Positions 20,820 through 32,645 of a stretch of 64,000 nt of DNA are shown piece after piece. Within the stretch, counting starts at the first letter, position 1, and each line of letters starts with the position of its first letter. This stretch comes from Prionace glauca (lineage: Eukaryota; Chordata; Chondrichthyes; Carcharhiniformes; Carcharhinidae). Below the pieces are notes generated by a model, which saw only the letters and a list, made by a program, of their open reading frames with translations, did not search any database and was not told the DNA's origin. The position numbers were made by a program, and so were the translations under genes. Location: contig CM075736.1 of assembly GCA_037974335.1 (NCBI GenBank), positions 4,122,863 to 4,186,862 on the forward strand. The letters run 5' to 3'.

Positions 20820-21215
20820 CCTGTTCTAGGCATCACAATTTAGGAAGCATGCAAATATAGGGATTAGAAAAGATGCAGAAAGGATCAGTGTTGAGGAGCA
20901 TCAGTTACACAGATCGATTGGAGAAGTTAGGACTGCTTTCCTTGGAGAAAAGCAAGTTCAGAAGAGTGAAGATATTCAAAATCATTGGTGATCTGGGTAG
21001 TATAGAGGAGAAACTATTCCTATTGGTGGAAGGATGGTGAACCATGGGTACAAATTTAAGGTAATCTGTAAAAGGAGCAATATGAGGAAAAATATTCTTT
21101 TACAAAAAGCATAGCTGGGATCTGGAATGCAATACCTGAGAATATGGTGGAGGCAGGTTGAATCCAGGCATTCAGGAGGGATTTAGGTTATTATATGTAA
21201 AGGAAAAAGGAAAAG
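20820..21215 (+). mobile_element. CR1-like LINE, C-terminal end, degraded
   Basis: GGAGAAGTTAGGACTGCTTTCC encodes EKLGLLSLE and is followed by the usual order: FRRVKIFKI, then GTNLR, then a segment like RNFFxxxxxxxWN (GGGATCTGGAATGCAATACC near 21120). The 3' UTR is short. Frame broken. Confidence 0.65.
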
Positions 21216-21284
21216 GCTTTGAGGGGAAGGAGGGATAGTGATATTAGCTTGGGAATACAGAACTTAGATACCCTAAAAAGAGAG

Positions 21285-22640
21285 ACATGTTGCTGAAGGA
21301 TTTTATCTTACACTCATCAGGATAAGTGCAAGAATGCCAAATTTCAAAGGATCACATACCATAGAAGAAAAGGGTGCTGATTGGTTATCAAGTCAACTCT
21401 GATTGACCAAGTTTTGTCATGGACAAAGCGACAGGGAATCTTAGGCTCAAGGCTACTGGGTAATTCATAACAATAGCACGGTTTGGGTTTATTTATTTTG
21501 TTTGCAAAGAATGGGTCCCCATGTTTGAATGTTCTTCACTTCTGGCAAGTGTAAATGAACCATGTTATGAGCTCAACTGATTATCTTAAATTAGTTATTT
21601 CATGGTTATTAGAGAACTCAGGATTGCTCAGCAAGTAACAGATAACTTAGTTTGGGTTTTGCACATGTGGGCTGGTTGAGTATGAACTCTGCCCTGTTTA
21701 TTAGAAACAACCGAAGAAACATGCTATTTGAATGAATCAGACAATGACTGGGATTGCACCGGCACTAAAATTTATGCACAGTGTTGCTCAATTAGGTAGT
21801 ACATTCTTTTGGACTGACTGTAGGGCCTTGTTCATCGAAAATAGTATTTATGCAGCCACTGACAGTATTGTAAAAAAATTTGAACAATATGTTAAGAAAT
21901 CCATTTCACAATGCTACTCCACAGTGGTCAGTTGAATGATATTTTCCACTAACAGGATGCTGCTTTTAGTCCAAATAGACACACTGCCTACCAATGCAGA
22001 AAGTTGCTTATAAGTTTCAGACATGTAAACTATAAATCTCAGTAGGTGACTGATCAAATCAAATTGCAATGTTCCTTCAGTAGTTCATGATAGGCAGTGC
22101 ACAGACTTTATTCAACTAGTCTGCACTTGCAAAACCCAAATATACTATTAAATCTGATTATATGATTGGGCAATTCTCGCTGAACAATCCTAAGTGCGTT
22201 AATCACCACTCAAACAATTTAAAATAATCAGTCAAGCTTGCAATGTGGCTTATTTATGCTTGCTGGAAGTAACATACATTGCTGCACAGGAGGCAAAAGA
22301 AGATGGAATATGTTCAAATTTTATTGCTGTTCTGAATTACCCTGGAGCTTGGAGAACATGCAGTCCCCCAATGCTTTCTCAATGGCCTCAGCCATTCAGA
22401 GCCGACTTGCCAAGCAATCTGCACCCTTTCCTTCAGTAACATGATTTTCTGTGGTTGTATGAAATTTGGCGCTCTACATTTGCTCTGAATGCAAGATAAA
22501 ATGCTTCAGCAACAAGCCTCACTTTTCAGCAATATTCGGGTAACACAAGGTGAATTTGTTTGAGTGTACTTGGAAAGAGAGCAGTTTAATCAGTAATTCA
22601 GAGTCTGAGAAGGGTAATAACATAATGTATTCCATATTAT
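21285..22640. other. Unclassified repeat-like stretch in intron 2
   Basis: Features suggesting transposon debris: GATTTTATCTTACACTCATC, GTGCAAGAATGCCAAATTTC, and a later stretch with TGCACAGGAGGCAAAAGAAG. No reverse transcriptase or transposase motifs could be read. A retroposon is possible but unproven. Confidence 0.35.
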
Positions 22641-23608
22641 TCAAACAAGTTTCTCTGACTGCTTTTTAATGCTTATGATTTGAGTCAGGTTTATCAGAGG
22701 AGGTGGAGTGTAATTTTTAGTCTCTTTTATGGCCAAAAGACACATTCATAGTATCAATGGTAACGTGCCATGGTGGTCAACTGACCAGCTGACCCAGTAT
22801 AAATAGAAAGCAGATGGAGACTAGGGAAAGCATTTGTGCCCAGAGTCTGGTTCGTGGTCGTGTAATGAAGTTTCTTCAATAAACCTTTTACTTTGATGTA
22901 CTTTGTGGAGCTGCTTGCTTCTGGAGTATTCTTACTGCTGGGTGAAAATTGGTAGGAAAACCCATCTAGCTTGGGGTTTTAGTGTAAGGCTTGAGGTGGT
23001 GTACAGACTCAGGACACAACAATGGCAGAAAAGCAAATTTACGTCGTTTGATTGTCCCCCGTCTTTTCGGATGCCGAATAATACCAGCAATGGAAAGCAA
23101 AAACGGAAATGTGGACCCTTATCACTATAATACCAAGGAAAAAAGCAAGGGATGGCCTTTGCTTTACCACTTTCAGCCAGTAACATAAGGAGCAAAATGT
23201 TTCCTTACTCGACTGCAGATGCCTTAAATAAAGAAGAAGAATTATAGCTCCTATTGCAATATCTGCGTACATTTTATCAAAAAGATGCGCTTTTGGAGGA
23301 TTATTAAGAGTGGGTGATTTTTGATGGGATACAAAGACAAGAAAACCAGTCCATGGAGGAATACATCATGGAATTTGATAACGATCATAACAACAGGCTA
23401 ATGAGATTTGAAGTGGAAATTCCAGATGCGGTATCTGCCTCTCAGAAGGAATATAGTTCTTTGACCAAATGGTAACATTTTAGAAGAAGTTTTTCAGAAA
23501 ATAATCGTTCCCCCACCACTTTTTTTTAAATTTCAAATTGGAATGCCAAAGCAGCCAGAATAGAGGATTCAATAGTAGCTCAGCTACATCCACAACCAAA
23601 TGGTACAT

Positions 23609-23661
23609 GAATTTTGATTTGATTTATTGCTGTCACATGTATTAGCATACAGTGAAAAGGC
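23609..23661 (+). repeat. R1 fragment inside the Copia fossil
   Basis: TTTTGATTTGATTTATTGCT, GTCACATGTATTAGCATACA and GTGAAAAG match the first 50 bases of R1 at 13472. It lies within the gag-like region, so it is younger than the host element or was gained by recombination. Confidence 0.7.
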
Positions 23662-26600
23662 CTCTATACAGAAACAGTTACACTAATAACAGACCTGACA
23701 CTGAAGACAACTATAATTGATTTGATAATGGAAATAGAAGACGCACATGGGACGGTGATAAAAGACTTGCAAACCGAAGAAATGGTGAAGGAATAATGAA
23801 TCGCCGTTTTCAGTGCAATTTCCCCATAACACCACATGGTGAATTATCCAAAAAGAAGAAACTGTGTCTTTGAAGTCACACGCAATGCAGAATATGTAAA
23901 AACCAACAGTGATGACAATAAAGATCATGAAGGCGTTATTTTGTTCCTAAGTACAGGTGTTGTTTCAAGTGACATACCTTTGTTATTAAGCAGGTCTACT
24001 ATGAAAAAAGCTCAAGTGACTATCGATTTGAACGTGACAAAGCTGTGGTATTTGGATGTGTAAATCTACATTTTACAAGGTCAGGCCATTGTTGCCTTCC
24101 CTTAAGTGAACTGAAAACATCTGACCAGAGGATTCATGATGCATTAGTGTCAATTACAGACAACTTGATAGACAAAAAGAAGATTATCTTGAAACTTCAG
24201 AAGCAGTTTGCTCATCCAGCTCTACAGAGACTGAAAGCACTACTTCAGGATGAAGGTGTGCTAGATAGTGGTTATAATCTTGTAGAGCAAATATCAGCCC
24301 AATTTGAGATTTGCACAAAACATAGAAGGGTACCTCCACGTCCATTGGCTTGGAATTTCTATGGATTTGAAGATTTGGGATAAAGAGAAAGACATCTATT
24401 TGCTACACTTGGTGAACATAGCCACCTGGTTCAGCATATCTACAGTATTTGTAGCAAAGAGAAAAAGACTATCTTGAACAAAATTGTGACTTATTGGACT
24501 GGAACAGGGTTGGGGCGCTGTTTAAATTCTTGCCAGACAATGGGGTGAATTTGTGAAAAGTTCCAAGACAGTTGTGAAAGTTTAAAAATTGTGGTGATAC
24601 AGACTGCAGCAGAAAGCCCATTCAGCAATGATCTCTGTGAACAGAATCATGCAATAATAGATCTATGCGCACAAGGTTTTGGCTGATCAGCCAGGCTAGA
24701 AATTGCAGATTGTATTAACATGGGTGATGCATGCAAAAGAATCATTACAAATGGGGGTGGGGCGCTATAGTTCATGCCAATTGGTATTTGGGACGAACAC
24801 AATGTTACCATCAGCATTGATGGATACTCCTCCAGCATTAGAAGAGACAAGCAGTAGCTCCATTTTTCCCTCACATGAATGCCATGCATGCAGGGAGAAA
24901 TGCCTTTATTAAAATCAAGGTTTCAGACCAGATATGACAAACTCTAATGCACAAGATGGTCAGAGGTATATTTCAGAAAACATGGTATGGTGTTTTATAA
25001 AAGAAAAAAAACCTGAAAGAGTGGAAAGGGCATGGTAAAGTCATGGGAACAAGTGGCAGTGTGGTCATACTACAACACGCTAACCAAATAGTGCAAGCCC
25101 ACTCTTCAAGTGTAGTGGGAATTGATTATGAATTTGGAGCGTCTGAACAAGATATAGAAATGCAAGAAGTACATAGTATCTCACTTACACATACCTAGAG
25201 TAACTATGACAATCAGATGACTATAGATGAGAAGAAATCTGATGAGGTTAGGAATCAAACTGATGACAGTAATAGGATAAGGAAGTCTTGGTGATTGCCA
25301 ATAAAATAGAGATTATGGAAATAAGGGGCCAAACAAAGAGAATTGGTCAGTCAGAGTTTTGGAATATACACTGCGATGCCAGACAAATGGCGACCTACTC
25401 TCTGTTTATCGGTGGGTTTGCACAGAGAAAGTTTTGCAAGATGCTTGCACAAAGTTTGGCAAGATGGGCCAGGAAAGGCCAGATTAGTAGCCCATGAGTA
25501 TGAGGAATACTTGGGAGTGCGAGACATTAGAGTTGATAGACTCACAATGGGGAAACTGACACTGAATTTCTTTCTTGTATCCTAGCCTCTAATAATTGGG
25601 AATATAAGTCTACAGATATCAAAGCAGCATTTCTGCAAGGTAAAAGATTTCAAAGAAAAGTTTTTGAAGCCACCCAAAGAAGTAGGCAATACTCAGACAG
25701 TTTTGGAAACTGAAATAATGTGTATATGGATTGAGCGATGTCGCAAGGAAGGGGCTGATATTTTTCTATACAATCTGTATTGCTGAAAACTGGCTGTGTC
25801 CAGTTAAAAGCAGATCCTGCAATGTTCTATTGTAAGTCTGAAGGAAAATTGGCAGGAGTTTTCCTGATGCATGTTGATGACTTCCTATGGAATGGCATAG
25901 ATAAATTTGAAAAGAGAGTAGTTAATAGTTAAAGATGGAATTTAAAGTAGGAAGTCAAGCGGCCAATGTTTTTCCATACCTTGGTCTTGATATTTAACAA
26001 AGCAAATATGGAATAACAGTGAATCAATAGGGATATCTAGACAGCATTGATCTTTTTCCCATAACTAGAGAAAGGTTGATGGAAAAAAAGAGGAACTGGC
26101 TATGAAAAAGAAATTGAATTTTTGAGAAGTGTGATAGAACAATTAAATTGGCTGTGCACACAGACAAAACCGATGGCAGCTATGATATCCTAGAGCTAAG
26201 TAATATGTTGAGGTGTGCTTCAATCTGAGAGATCTTGCAGGTAAATAAAATAATAAAAAGCTGAAAGTAGAGGAATGTGCAATTAAATCCCCAGCACTGG
26301 GAGAATTGGAAGACATAAAGTTAATTGTGTTTGGTGATGTTTCACATGCCAGTCTACCAAATGGACATTCAAACAGTGCCTGTTTCATAATATTCTTGGT
26401 GGGTAAGGAAGAAAAATTTTGCCACTTAGCCTGGGAAGCAAAGAAAATAAAAAGGTTGGTCAAAAGTACATTGGCAGCCAAAACTCCAGCATTAGTGGAA
26501 ACAGTAGATATGGAAATATGTGTCTGACACATTAACAGTTATTTTTCAAGGCAATGTTGAGGAAGAAGGTACTAATTGAGTGTTATGTGGACAATGTTCA

Positions 26601-26689
26601 CTTTCCAAAGTGTAAAAAATGTGACTGAGAATTGATTTGGCCAACATTAAACAAATTCCAGCCAGAATAGCCCCCGCCCCTGAATTTCA

Positions 26690-26815
26690 GCTTGATTCAT
26701 GCTGAGGCATTTTGCAGTGCACAAAGTATGGGAGATTCATTTTGAAACTCCCACTGGAATTCTTTACACAAACTCAACACTTACAATTCTTTAGGGAGAA
26801 TGTTGCCCGAGTATT
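26690..26815 (-). mobile_element. TIR element fragment (GGGATTCTCC family)
   Basis: TGGGAGATTCATTTTGAAAC, CACAAACTCAACACTTACAA and TTTAGGGAGAATG-TGCCC align with the right end of copy 1 (4815-4918). Only this end is present; it separates the RNase H-like region of the Copia fossil from the last bit of LTR-like sequence. Confidence 0.65.
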
Positions 26816-26857
26816 TTTATTCTTGCTACTGGAATATCCTTACTGCCAGGTGAACAC

Positions 26858-27245
26858 AGCACGATGAAGACTATTCAGCCTATCATGTCTGTGCTGGTTC
26901 TTTAAAAGACATGCTAGTCCCATATGCCTGCTGTTTTGTATTTAAATTTGTAGCTTCTATAATCTTACGTACCTGTGCAATTCCTTTTTAAATTATTTCT
27001 GGAATCAGTTTACATCACTATTTCAGGTGGAGCATTCCATGTTCTGTCAAATTTCCTCTCTTGATTTTTAAATCCAAGACCTCTTACTATCGATTCATTC
27101 ACCAGAAGAAACAGTAACGCTGAACCGACTCTATCAAAACCTCTTATCTTGAAATCCTCAATTGGGTAAACTCTTAATTTTGCCTGTTCCAAGGGAAACA
27201 GTCCTAACTTTTCCAATCTCTCCTCATAACTCAGTTGCATCTTGG
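26858..27245 (-). mobile_element. CR1-like LINE, C-terminal end (divergent subfamily)
   Basis: On the minus strand QLSYEERLEKLGLFPLEQAK, then IEDFKIRGFDRVGSALLFL (27010-27240), matches the C-terminal region of CR1-clade ORF2. 5'-truncated, with stops further down. Confidence 0.7.
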
Positions 27246-27605
27246 TGAGTCACTTTGTGGATTTATGTTTATTATAATTCTGTTGAATAAACGGGAGATG
27301 AAATGTTGGCACATATTTCCAGTATTCTACAGTACGGTAATAAAGGTTCACTGATTAATCTGAGTCTTAGTACATTACTCGATCATTTGACAGACATACC
27401 ATGTTATGTAGGGACAAAGTCCTCTCACAGGAGTGGCCATTAATGTGGAATACAACTATTTTGTATAAAAAATATATATTTATAGAGGATTGAACAGGTA
27501 AATTTAAAATATTCAGTACAAACACTGTATAAATGTAGTTATATACAAATTTTGGTATTCTCAAAGTGCCAGAGCACTGTGTTTGTACTTGACAAAAAAA
27601 ATCCT
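27246..27605. other. No recognised feature
   Basis: AT-rich intron sequence; nothing assignable. Confidence 0.4.
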
Positions 27606-27607
27606 AT

Positions 27608-27895
27608 AATTAATAACTGCTTGCATTTATATGGCACCATTAATGTAGAAAACTTCTCAAAGTTTATTTCACAGGAGCCATTATAAAATAAAATTTGATG
27701 TCAAGATGTGTAGGAAGGTGTTAGAGCAGGTGGCTAAAAACTTAATCTAAGGCAAAAGTTTTAAGGAAAGGAGAGAGAGGCAGAAAGGTTCAGAGTTCCA
27801 TCCTAGCCAGTTCAAGGCACTATTACTGATATTGTCAATAAAAATCAGGGATACGCAAGGAACTTATGAGAGGAAATAAATCTTGTGGTGGATGT
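27608..27895 (-). mobile_element. L2-like LINE 3' end
   Basis: GCTTGCATTTATATGGCACC, CACAGGAGCCATTATAAAAT, AAGGAAAGGAGAGAGAGGC and CAGGGATACGCAAGGAAC are the reverse of an L2-type 3' UTR and coding end; compare 14740-15124. Confidence 0.65.
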
Positions 27896-27899
27896 TATG

Positions 27900-28830
27900 T
27901 ATTACTATTCATGCTTGTCATAAATCTTCACTAGAACACAGTTAGAATATAGCAAAAAGAATTAGCATAACCATTACCAATTAAAAAATGAAACATGACA
28001 AAATGCAATTCTTAACAGCCAGCTATCGGCACAGTGGTTAGCATGTCTGCCTCATGGTGCCAGTGATCCAAGTTTATTGCAAGACCCAGCTTGCATCACT
28101 GTCTGTGTGGCATGTGCATGTTCTCTGTGTGTTTGCGCGGTTTTCTCTGGGTGCTCCGGTTTCCCCCCACAGTCCAAATGGCATGCTGCTAGTGCATTGG
28201 CTATGCTAAATTCTGTGTTCCCGAACAGCCACCAGAGTGTGGCGACTAGGGGATTATCACAGTAACTTCATTGAAGTGTTAATGTTAACCTTGTGACACA
28301 AATAAACTTTTAAACTTGTTCCAATTTAGCAGAATCCCCCACAGAAATGAATTCCTTTTTCAGAACCATTTAGCAGAGAAACCAAAAATGCTTACGTAGA
28401 AACTAGATTTCCAGCCTTTTGACACTTCTGGAGAGTGATCCAGACAGACACACCCAACTTCTAAGTCTCTTGCAGCAAACTACAGAGAATGCACCACCTC
28501 CATAGAGCAAACTCTAAGAGGAAAAGGCTTATTTTTTGGCAGATTCCAGTCTTCACAAAAAGATACAGAAATCAACCCCTCTCGAAAAATCCCGAAACAG
28601 ACTGCCTTGAGTTCTCTATGAAAGCTTACCTGTGCCAGGCACAGGTAAGTCAATCAGTCCAAATCAAGCCCCACTCTGAAATATCCCAGGGGAAAACACA
28701 AAACATCAAAACCTCGCATTAATTCAGGTCAAAACAAACACTACATCAATTAAGATCAATTATGTGGCTATAGTAACAATACAATGCTTCTGGATCCAGA
28801 CAAAACAGCTTCAAAATAATGGAAGACACT
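27900..28830. repeat. Dispersed repeat R2, copy interrupted by a SINE
   Basis: Aligns with 16800-17390 on both sides of the SINE at 28020-28315: ATTCTTAACAGCCAGCTAT before it, TTGTTCCAATTTAGCAG after it, then GATTTCCAGCCTTTTGACAC and AATCAGTCCAAATCAAGCCC. Confidence 0.5.
28020..28315 (+). mobile_element. tRNA-headed SINE with a second type of tail
   Basis: Head CGGCACAGTGGTTAGCATGT and body TTTTCTCTGGGTGCTCCGGT, CCACAGTCCAAATGGCATGC are those of the HE1-like SINEs, but the 3' end is different: GGGGATTATCACAGTAACTT, CATTGAAGTGTTAATG and ACACAAATAAACTTTTAAAC. It is therefore a chimeric subfamily. Confidence 0.8.
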
Positions 28831-28894
28831 AATATACACGTTCAGCACAGAAGCATGACTAAAATACATTTCTTAAAAGCACAGTATTGTCACA

Positions 28895-29330
28895 CACCCT
28901 GCTTCTACTTCATCAATCTAATCATTTGCAATGGCTTCTCTTCCTGTACCTGGGCCATTACCTCTGGCATTTCTCAAAGATTTATTGTTGACCATCACCT
29001 ATTTCTCTTGCATTTTGGTGACATCATTGCTTAGTTTCCACATAATCATTGGCACCCAACTCTACTGCACTATCACCTCTCTGGATTCCTCTACTTTTGC
29101 TAAATAATCATAAATTTCCTCCAATCAAATTCTGGGAAGATTGAAACCATGATTTTAGATCCTAGGTAACTAGCTACCAACCCCATCCCACCCTGGCAAT
29201 GGGCTGGGATTAAGCCAATCTGTTCACAATCTTGGTGTCACATTTGCTCGAAAGATGAGCAATTAATATCATTAGTGCCATCAACACTTTCTGAGCTGAG
29301 CTTATTCAGGCCTTTATTGACTCCAGTCCC
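28895..29330 (+). mobile_element. L2-like LINE, reverse transcriptase C-terminal part, degraded
   Basis: GTTTCCACATAATCATTGGC with CACCCAACTCTACTGCACTA stands where L2-type proteins have FHxYADDTQLYL; AATTTCCTCCAATCAAATTC encodes FLQLN, AAGATTGAAACCATGATTTT encodes KTExMxF, and CAATCTTGGTGTCACATTTG encodes NLGVxF. Many stops. Confidence 0.6.
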
Positions 29331-29424
29331 GACTCTTCCTGGTTGATATCCCACATTTTTCAGCAAAAATCTGAAGGTCAGCAAAATCTCCAGTTGTTTT
29401 TGTTGATCTACTAATAGTAAGGAT

Positions 29425-29595
29425 TTTATGTAGAACTTGTGGGCTTAATTTTCTAGCTATTCCTGCTGGTGGGATCTTACAGTCCGCAAGTGGTGACCCT
29501 CTGTGGTGAGTTCCCTGGCAACACAGCCAGGGAACAAGGGGGCACACAAAGCTCAACAGACATCAGCGGAACCAGAAAATCCTGCCACCAGACAA
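29425..29595. mobile_element. Short inverted-repeat (MITE-like) element
   Basis: Starts GTGGGCTTAATTTTCTAG and ends CCAGAAAATCCTGCCACC, reverse complements apart from a few bases. About 170 bases, no coding capacity. Similar ends (GGCAGGATTTTCTGG type) recur at 38275-38385 and 39195-39372. Confidence 0.5.
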
Positions 29596-30170
29596 AGATG
29601 GACCCATTTGATGCTGGAAACTAGAGTGCACAGGGGTGGGGGGGGCTGAAATCCAAAAAATTGTTACCAGCCAACATAAAAATTGTTCCTCAAATATGCT
29701 GAAGCATTTGTAAACAACTTTAAATGGTTGTATTGAACTACAATGCAGTGCTGAATAACTTGATCTGCTACTGCTGCTCTGCAGGCTAACAGGAAAAGCA
29801 GGACTTGCATTTATGTAGCACTTTTCATGAGGAGGTGAGAGCGAATGTCCTTGATATCAAGGAAGCAATTGACCAAGTATGGCACCAAGGAGACTACCAA
29901 ATATGGGAATCAGGGGAAGACTTTCTGCTCGTTAGAGACATACCTGGCATAGAGGAAGATGGTTGTGGTAGTTGGAAAGAAATCATCTCAGCTCCAGGAT
30001 ATCACTGCAGGAGCTCTTCAGGATAGTGTTATTCGTCTAGTAGCTGAACCATCTTCAGCTGAATCATCTTCAGCTGCTTCATCAATGGCTTTCCCTCCAT
30101 CATAATGTCAGAACTGGGGATGTTCGCAGATGATTGTGCAATGTTCAGCACCATTTTTGACTCAGAATCT

Positions 30171-30478
30171 TTTCAGAGCAGAAAGAGGCCATTTGGCCCA
30201 TCAAGTCTTCAAAAACCACAATACCACTCGGGTCCTATCCCAGTAACCCCACATATTTACCCTGCTATTCCCGACACTAAGGGGCAATTTAGCATGGCCA
30301 ATCAATCTAGCCCACAGATGTTTGGACCATGGGAGGAAACCGGAGAACCCTCGCAGACACAGGGAGAACATACAAACTCCACACAGACAGTGGCCTACGG
30401 CCAGAATGGGAACTTAGATCCCTAATGCTGTAAGGCAACAGTGCTGACCATTGTGCCTTCATGCCGCCCTCAGATACT
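30171..30478 (-). mobile_element. HE1-like SINE inside LINE-B
   Basis: Reverse orientation: tail side AGAGCAGAAAGAGGCCATTT, then GACACTAAGGGGCAATTTAGC, GGGAGGAAACCGGAGAACCC, head side GACCATTGTGCCTTCATGCC. It splits the LINE-B catalytic region just after FSTIFDS; CTCAGAATCT before it and CTCAGATACT after it may be the target duplication. Confidence 0.88.
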
Positions 30479-30990
30479 CCTCAGATACTGAACCCATTCA
30501 TTGTCCAAATACAGCAAGAACTGGACAATATCCAGGCTTGGGCTGACAAGCGGCAAGAAATATCCGCACCACACAAGTGCCAGGCATTGTCCACCTCCAA
30601 CAAGAGGGAATCTAACCATTGCTTTTAAACATTTAATGGCATTGCCAACTCTGAATCCCCACTGAATCAATGGCTTGGGGGTTACCATTGGCTAGAAACT
30701 GAATTGGACTGGACGCATAAATACTATGGCTACCAGAGAAAGTGAAAAGCTAGGAATCCTGCTGCGAGTAACTCAACTCCTGACCCTCCCAAAGCTTTTC
30801 CATCATCTATAAAGCACAAGTCAGGGGTGAAATGAAATACTCTCCACTTGCCTGGATGAGTGCAGTTGCAACAACACTCAAGAAACTCAACATAATCCAA
30901 GAAAAGGCAGTCCACATGATTGGTATCCTTTTTATAAACATTCATTCCCTGTACCACCAATGCACACTGGCAGCAATATGTAACATCTAC

Positions 30991-32645
30991 ATGAGTGGAG
31001 GGCCTGAATGAAATTATTGTTACTAGAGAGGCAGTGCTCGACAGACTGGAGGGTTTGATTGTGGACAAGTCCCCAGGACCGGATGGAATGCGTCCAAGGG
31101 TTCTGAAGGAAATGGCTGAGGTGATAGTGGATGCCTTGGTGATTATTTTCCAAATGTCACTGGATTCCAGGGAAGTGCCGGAAGATTGGAAAACGGCTAA
31201 TGTTACGCCGTTGTTTAAGAAGGGTGGCAGGCAGAATGCGGGGAATTATAGGCCGGTTAGTTTAACGTCTGTTGTAGGAAAAATGTTAGAATCCGTGATC
31301 AAGGAGAAAATAGTGAGGCATCTTGAGGAGAATTGTTTGGTAGAGCAGACGCAGCACGGTTTCATTAAGGGGAAGTCGTGTCTGACGAATTTATTGGAGT
31401 TCTATGAGGATGTGTCTAGGGCGGTGGATAGAGGAGAGCCGTGGATATGGTCTTTCTTGATTTTCAGAAGGCGTTTGACAAGGTGCCTCACAGGTTATTG
31501 CAGAAGGTCAGGGGGCATGGAGTTGGGAGTAGGGTGTTAGCGTGGATAGAGGATTGGCTGTCAAATAGGATGCAGAGAGTGGGGGTCAATGGGTGCAATT
31601 CGGATTGGCGGTTGATGACTAGTGGAATGCCCCAGGGGTCGGTGCTGGGGCCTCAGCTATTTACCATTTATATAGATGATCTGGAGGAGGGAACCGAGTG
31701 CATGGTGTCGAAATTTGCTGCTGACACCAAGATTGGTGGAACGGCAAATTGTGCAGAAGGTGTGGCGAGTCTGCAGAAGGATCTAGATAGGCTGGGCGAA
31801 TGGGCCAGGAACTGGCAAATGGAATTTAATGTTGGCAAATGTGAGATTGTCCACTTTGGTAGGAATAATGGTAGGAAGGACTATTACTTACTTGGCGAAA
31901 AACTGCAGCTTGCGACAGTGCAGAGGGACCTCGGGGTCCTTGTGCATGAGTCGCAAAAACCCAGCCTGCAGGTGCAGCAGGTGGTCAGGAAGGCTAATGG
32001 GATGCTGGCCTTCATAGCGAGGGGGATTGAATATAAAAGTAGGGCGGTCTTGCTGCAGCTGTACAGAGCACTGGTGAGCCCACAGCTGGAGTACTGTGTG
32101 CAGTTTTGGTCGCCGCACTTACGCAAGGATATTTTGGCCTTGGAAGGAGTGCAGAGGAGGTTTACTAGGCTGATACCAGAGTTGAGGGGGTTGAACTATG
32201 AGGAGAGGCTGAATAAACTAGGCTTGTACTCGTTAGAGTTTAGAAGAATGAGGGGAGATCTCATTGAGACGTATAAGATGTTGAATGGGATGGATAGGAT
32301 AGAGGTGGAGAGGCTCTTCCCACTCAAAGGACAGTAGGACTAGAGGGCACAGCCTCAAGATAAAGGGGGGGCGGTTTAGAACGGAGTTGAGGAAGAACTT
32401 CTTCACTCAAAGGGTGGTGAATCTCTGGAATTCTCTGCCCGTTGAAATGGTAGAGGCTGTCTCGCTCAACATTTTTAAGACGCGAGTTGATAGGTTTTTG
32501 ATAGGCAAGGGGATTAAGGGATATGGGGAGAGGGCGGGAATGTGGAACTGAGCCACGACAGATCAGCCACAATCTTATTGAATGGCGGGGCAGGCTCGAG
32601 GGGCTAGATGGCCTACTCCTGCTCCTATTTCTTATGTTCTTATAA
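30991..32645 (+). mobile_element. CR1-like LINE, young, 5'-truncated
   Basis: Encodes a CR1-clade reverse transcriptase from before its catalytic core to the C-terminus. Frame 1 (30995-31435): LVIIFQMSLDSREVPEDWKT, NVTPLFKKGG, NYRPVSLTSVVGKMLE, HGFIKGKSCLTNLLEFYED. Close to 31436 the frame shifts by one base and continues at 31441-32337 with MVFLDFQKAFDKVPHRLLQK, PQGSVLGPQLFTIYIDDLEE, KFAADTKIGG and the C-terminal half. The catalytic FADD reads FAAD here, so the enzyme would be inactive even without the shift. 3' tail CTTATGTTCTTAT. Very similar to 45858-46624 and 59024-60033. Confidence 0.95.

Larger units (their letters stand above)
22700..26857 (+). mobile_element. Copia (Ty1) LTR retrotransposon fossil, GalEa-like
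   Basis: A broken, old copy. Parts in order: an LTR-like left flank with a TATA-like box near 22798 and AATAAA near 22878; a gag-like region from about 23.0 kb; an integrase-like region about 24.0-25.0 kb (a CEICxKxR-like zinc-binding end and an HGPP-like core region are recognisable by position); a reverse-transcriptase-like region about 25.6-26.0 kb (STDIKAAFLQGK; HVDDF); and an RNase H-like region near 26.3-26.5 kb. A similar stretch at 22928-22952 and 26824-26851 may be what remains of the two LTR ends. Many interruptions. Two other repeats lie inside it (23609-23661 and 26690-26815). Gene order with integrase before reverse transcriptase marks Copia; GalEa-type elements are known from fish and marine invertebrates. 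Confidence 0.8.

Noticed and set aside
31441-32337. 298-codon open frame as a possible host gene
   Set aside because: It is the C-terminal half of a CR1-like LINE protein.
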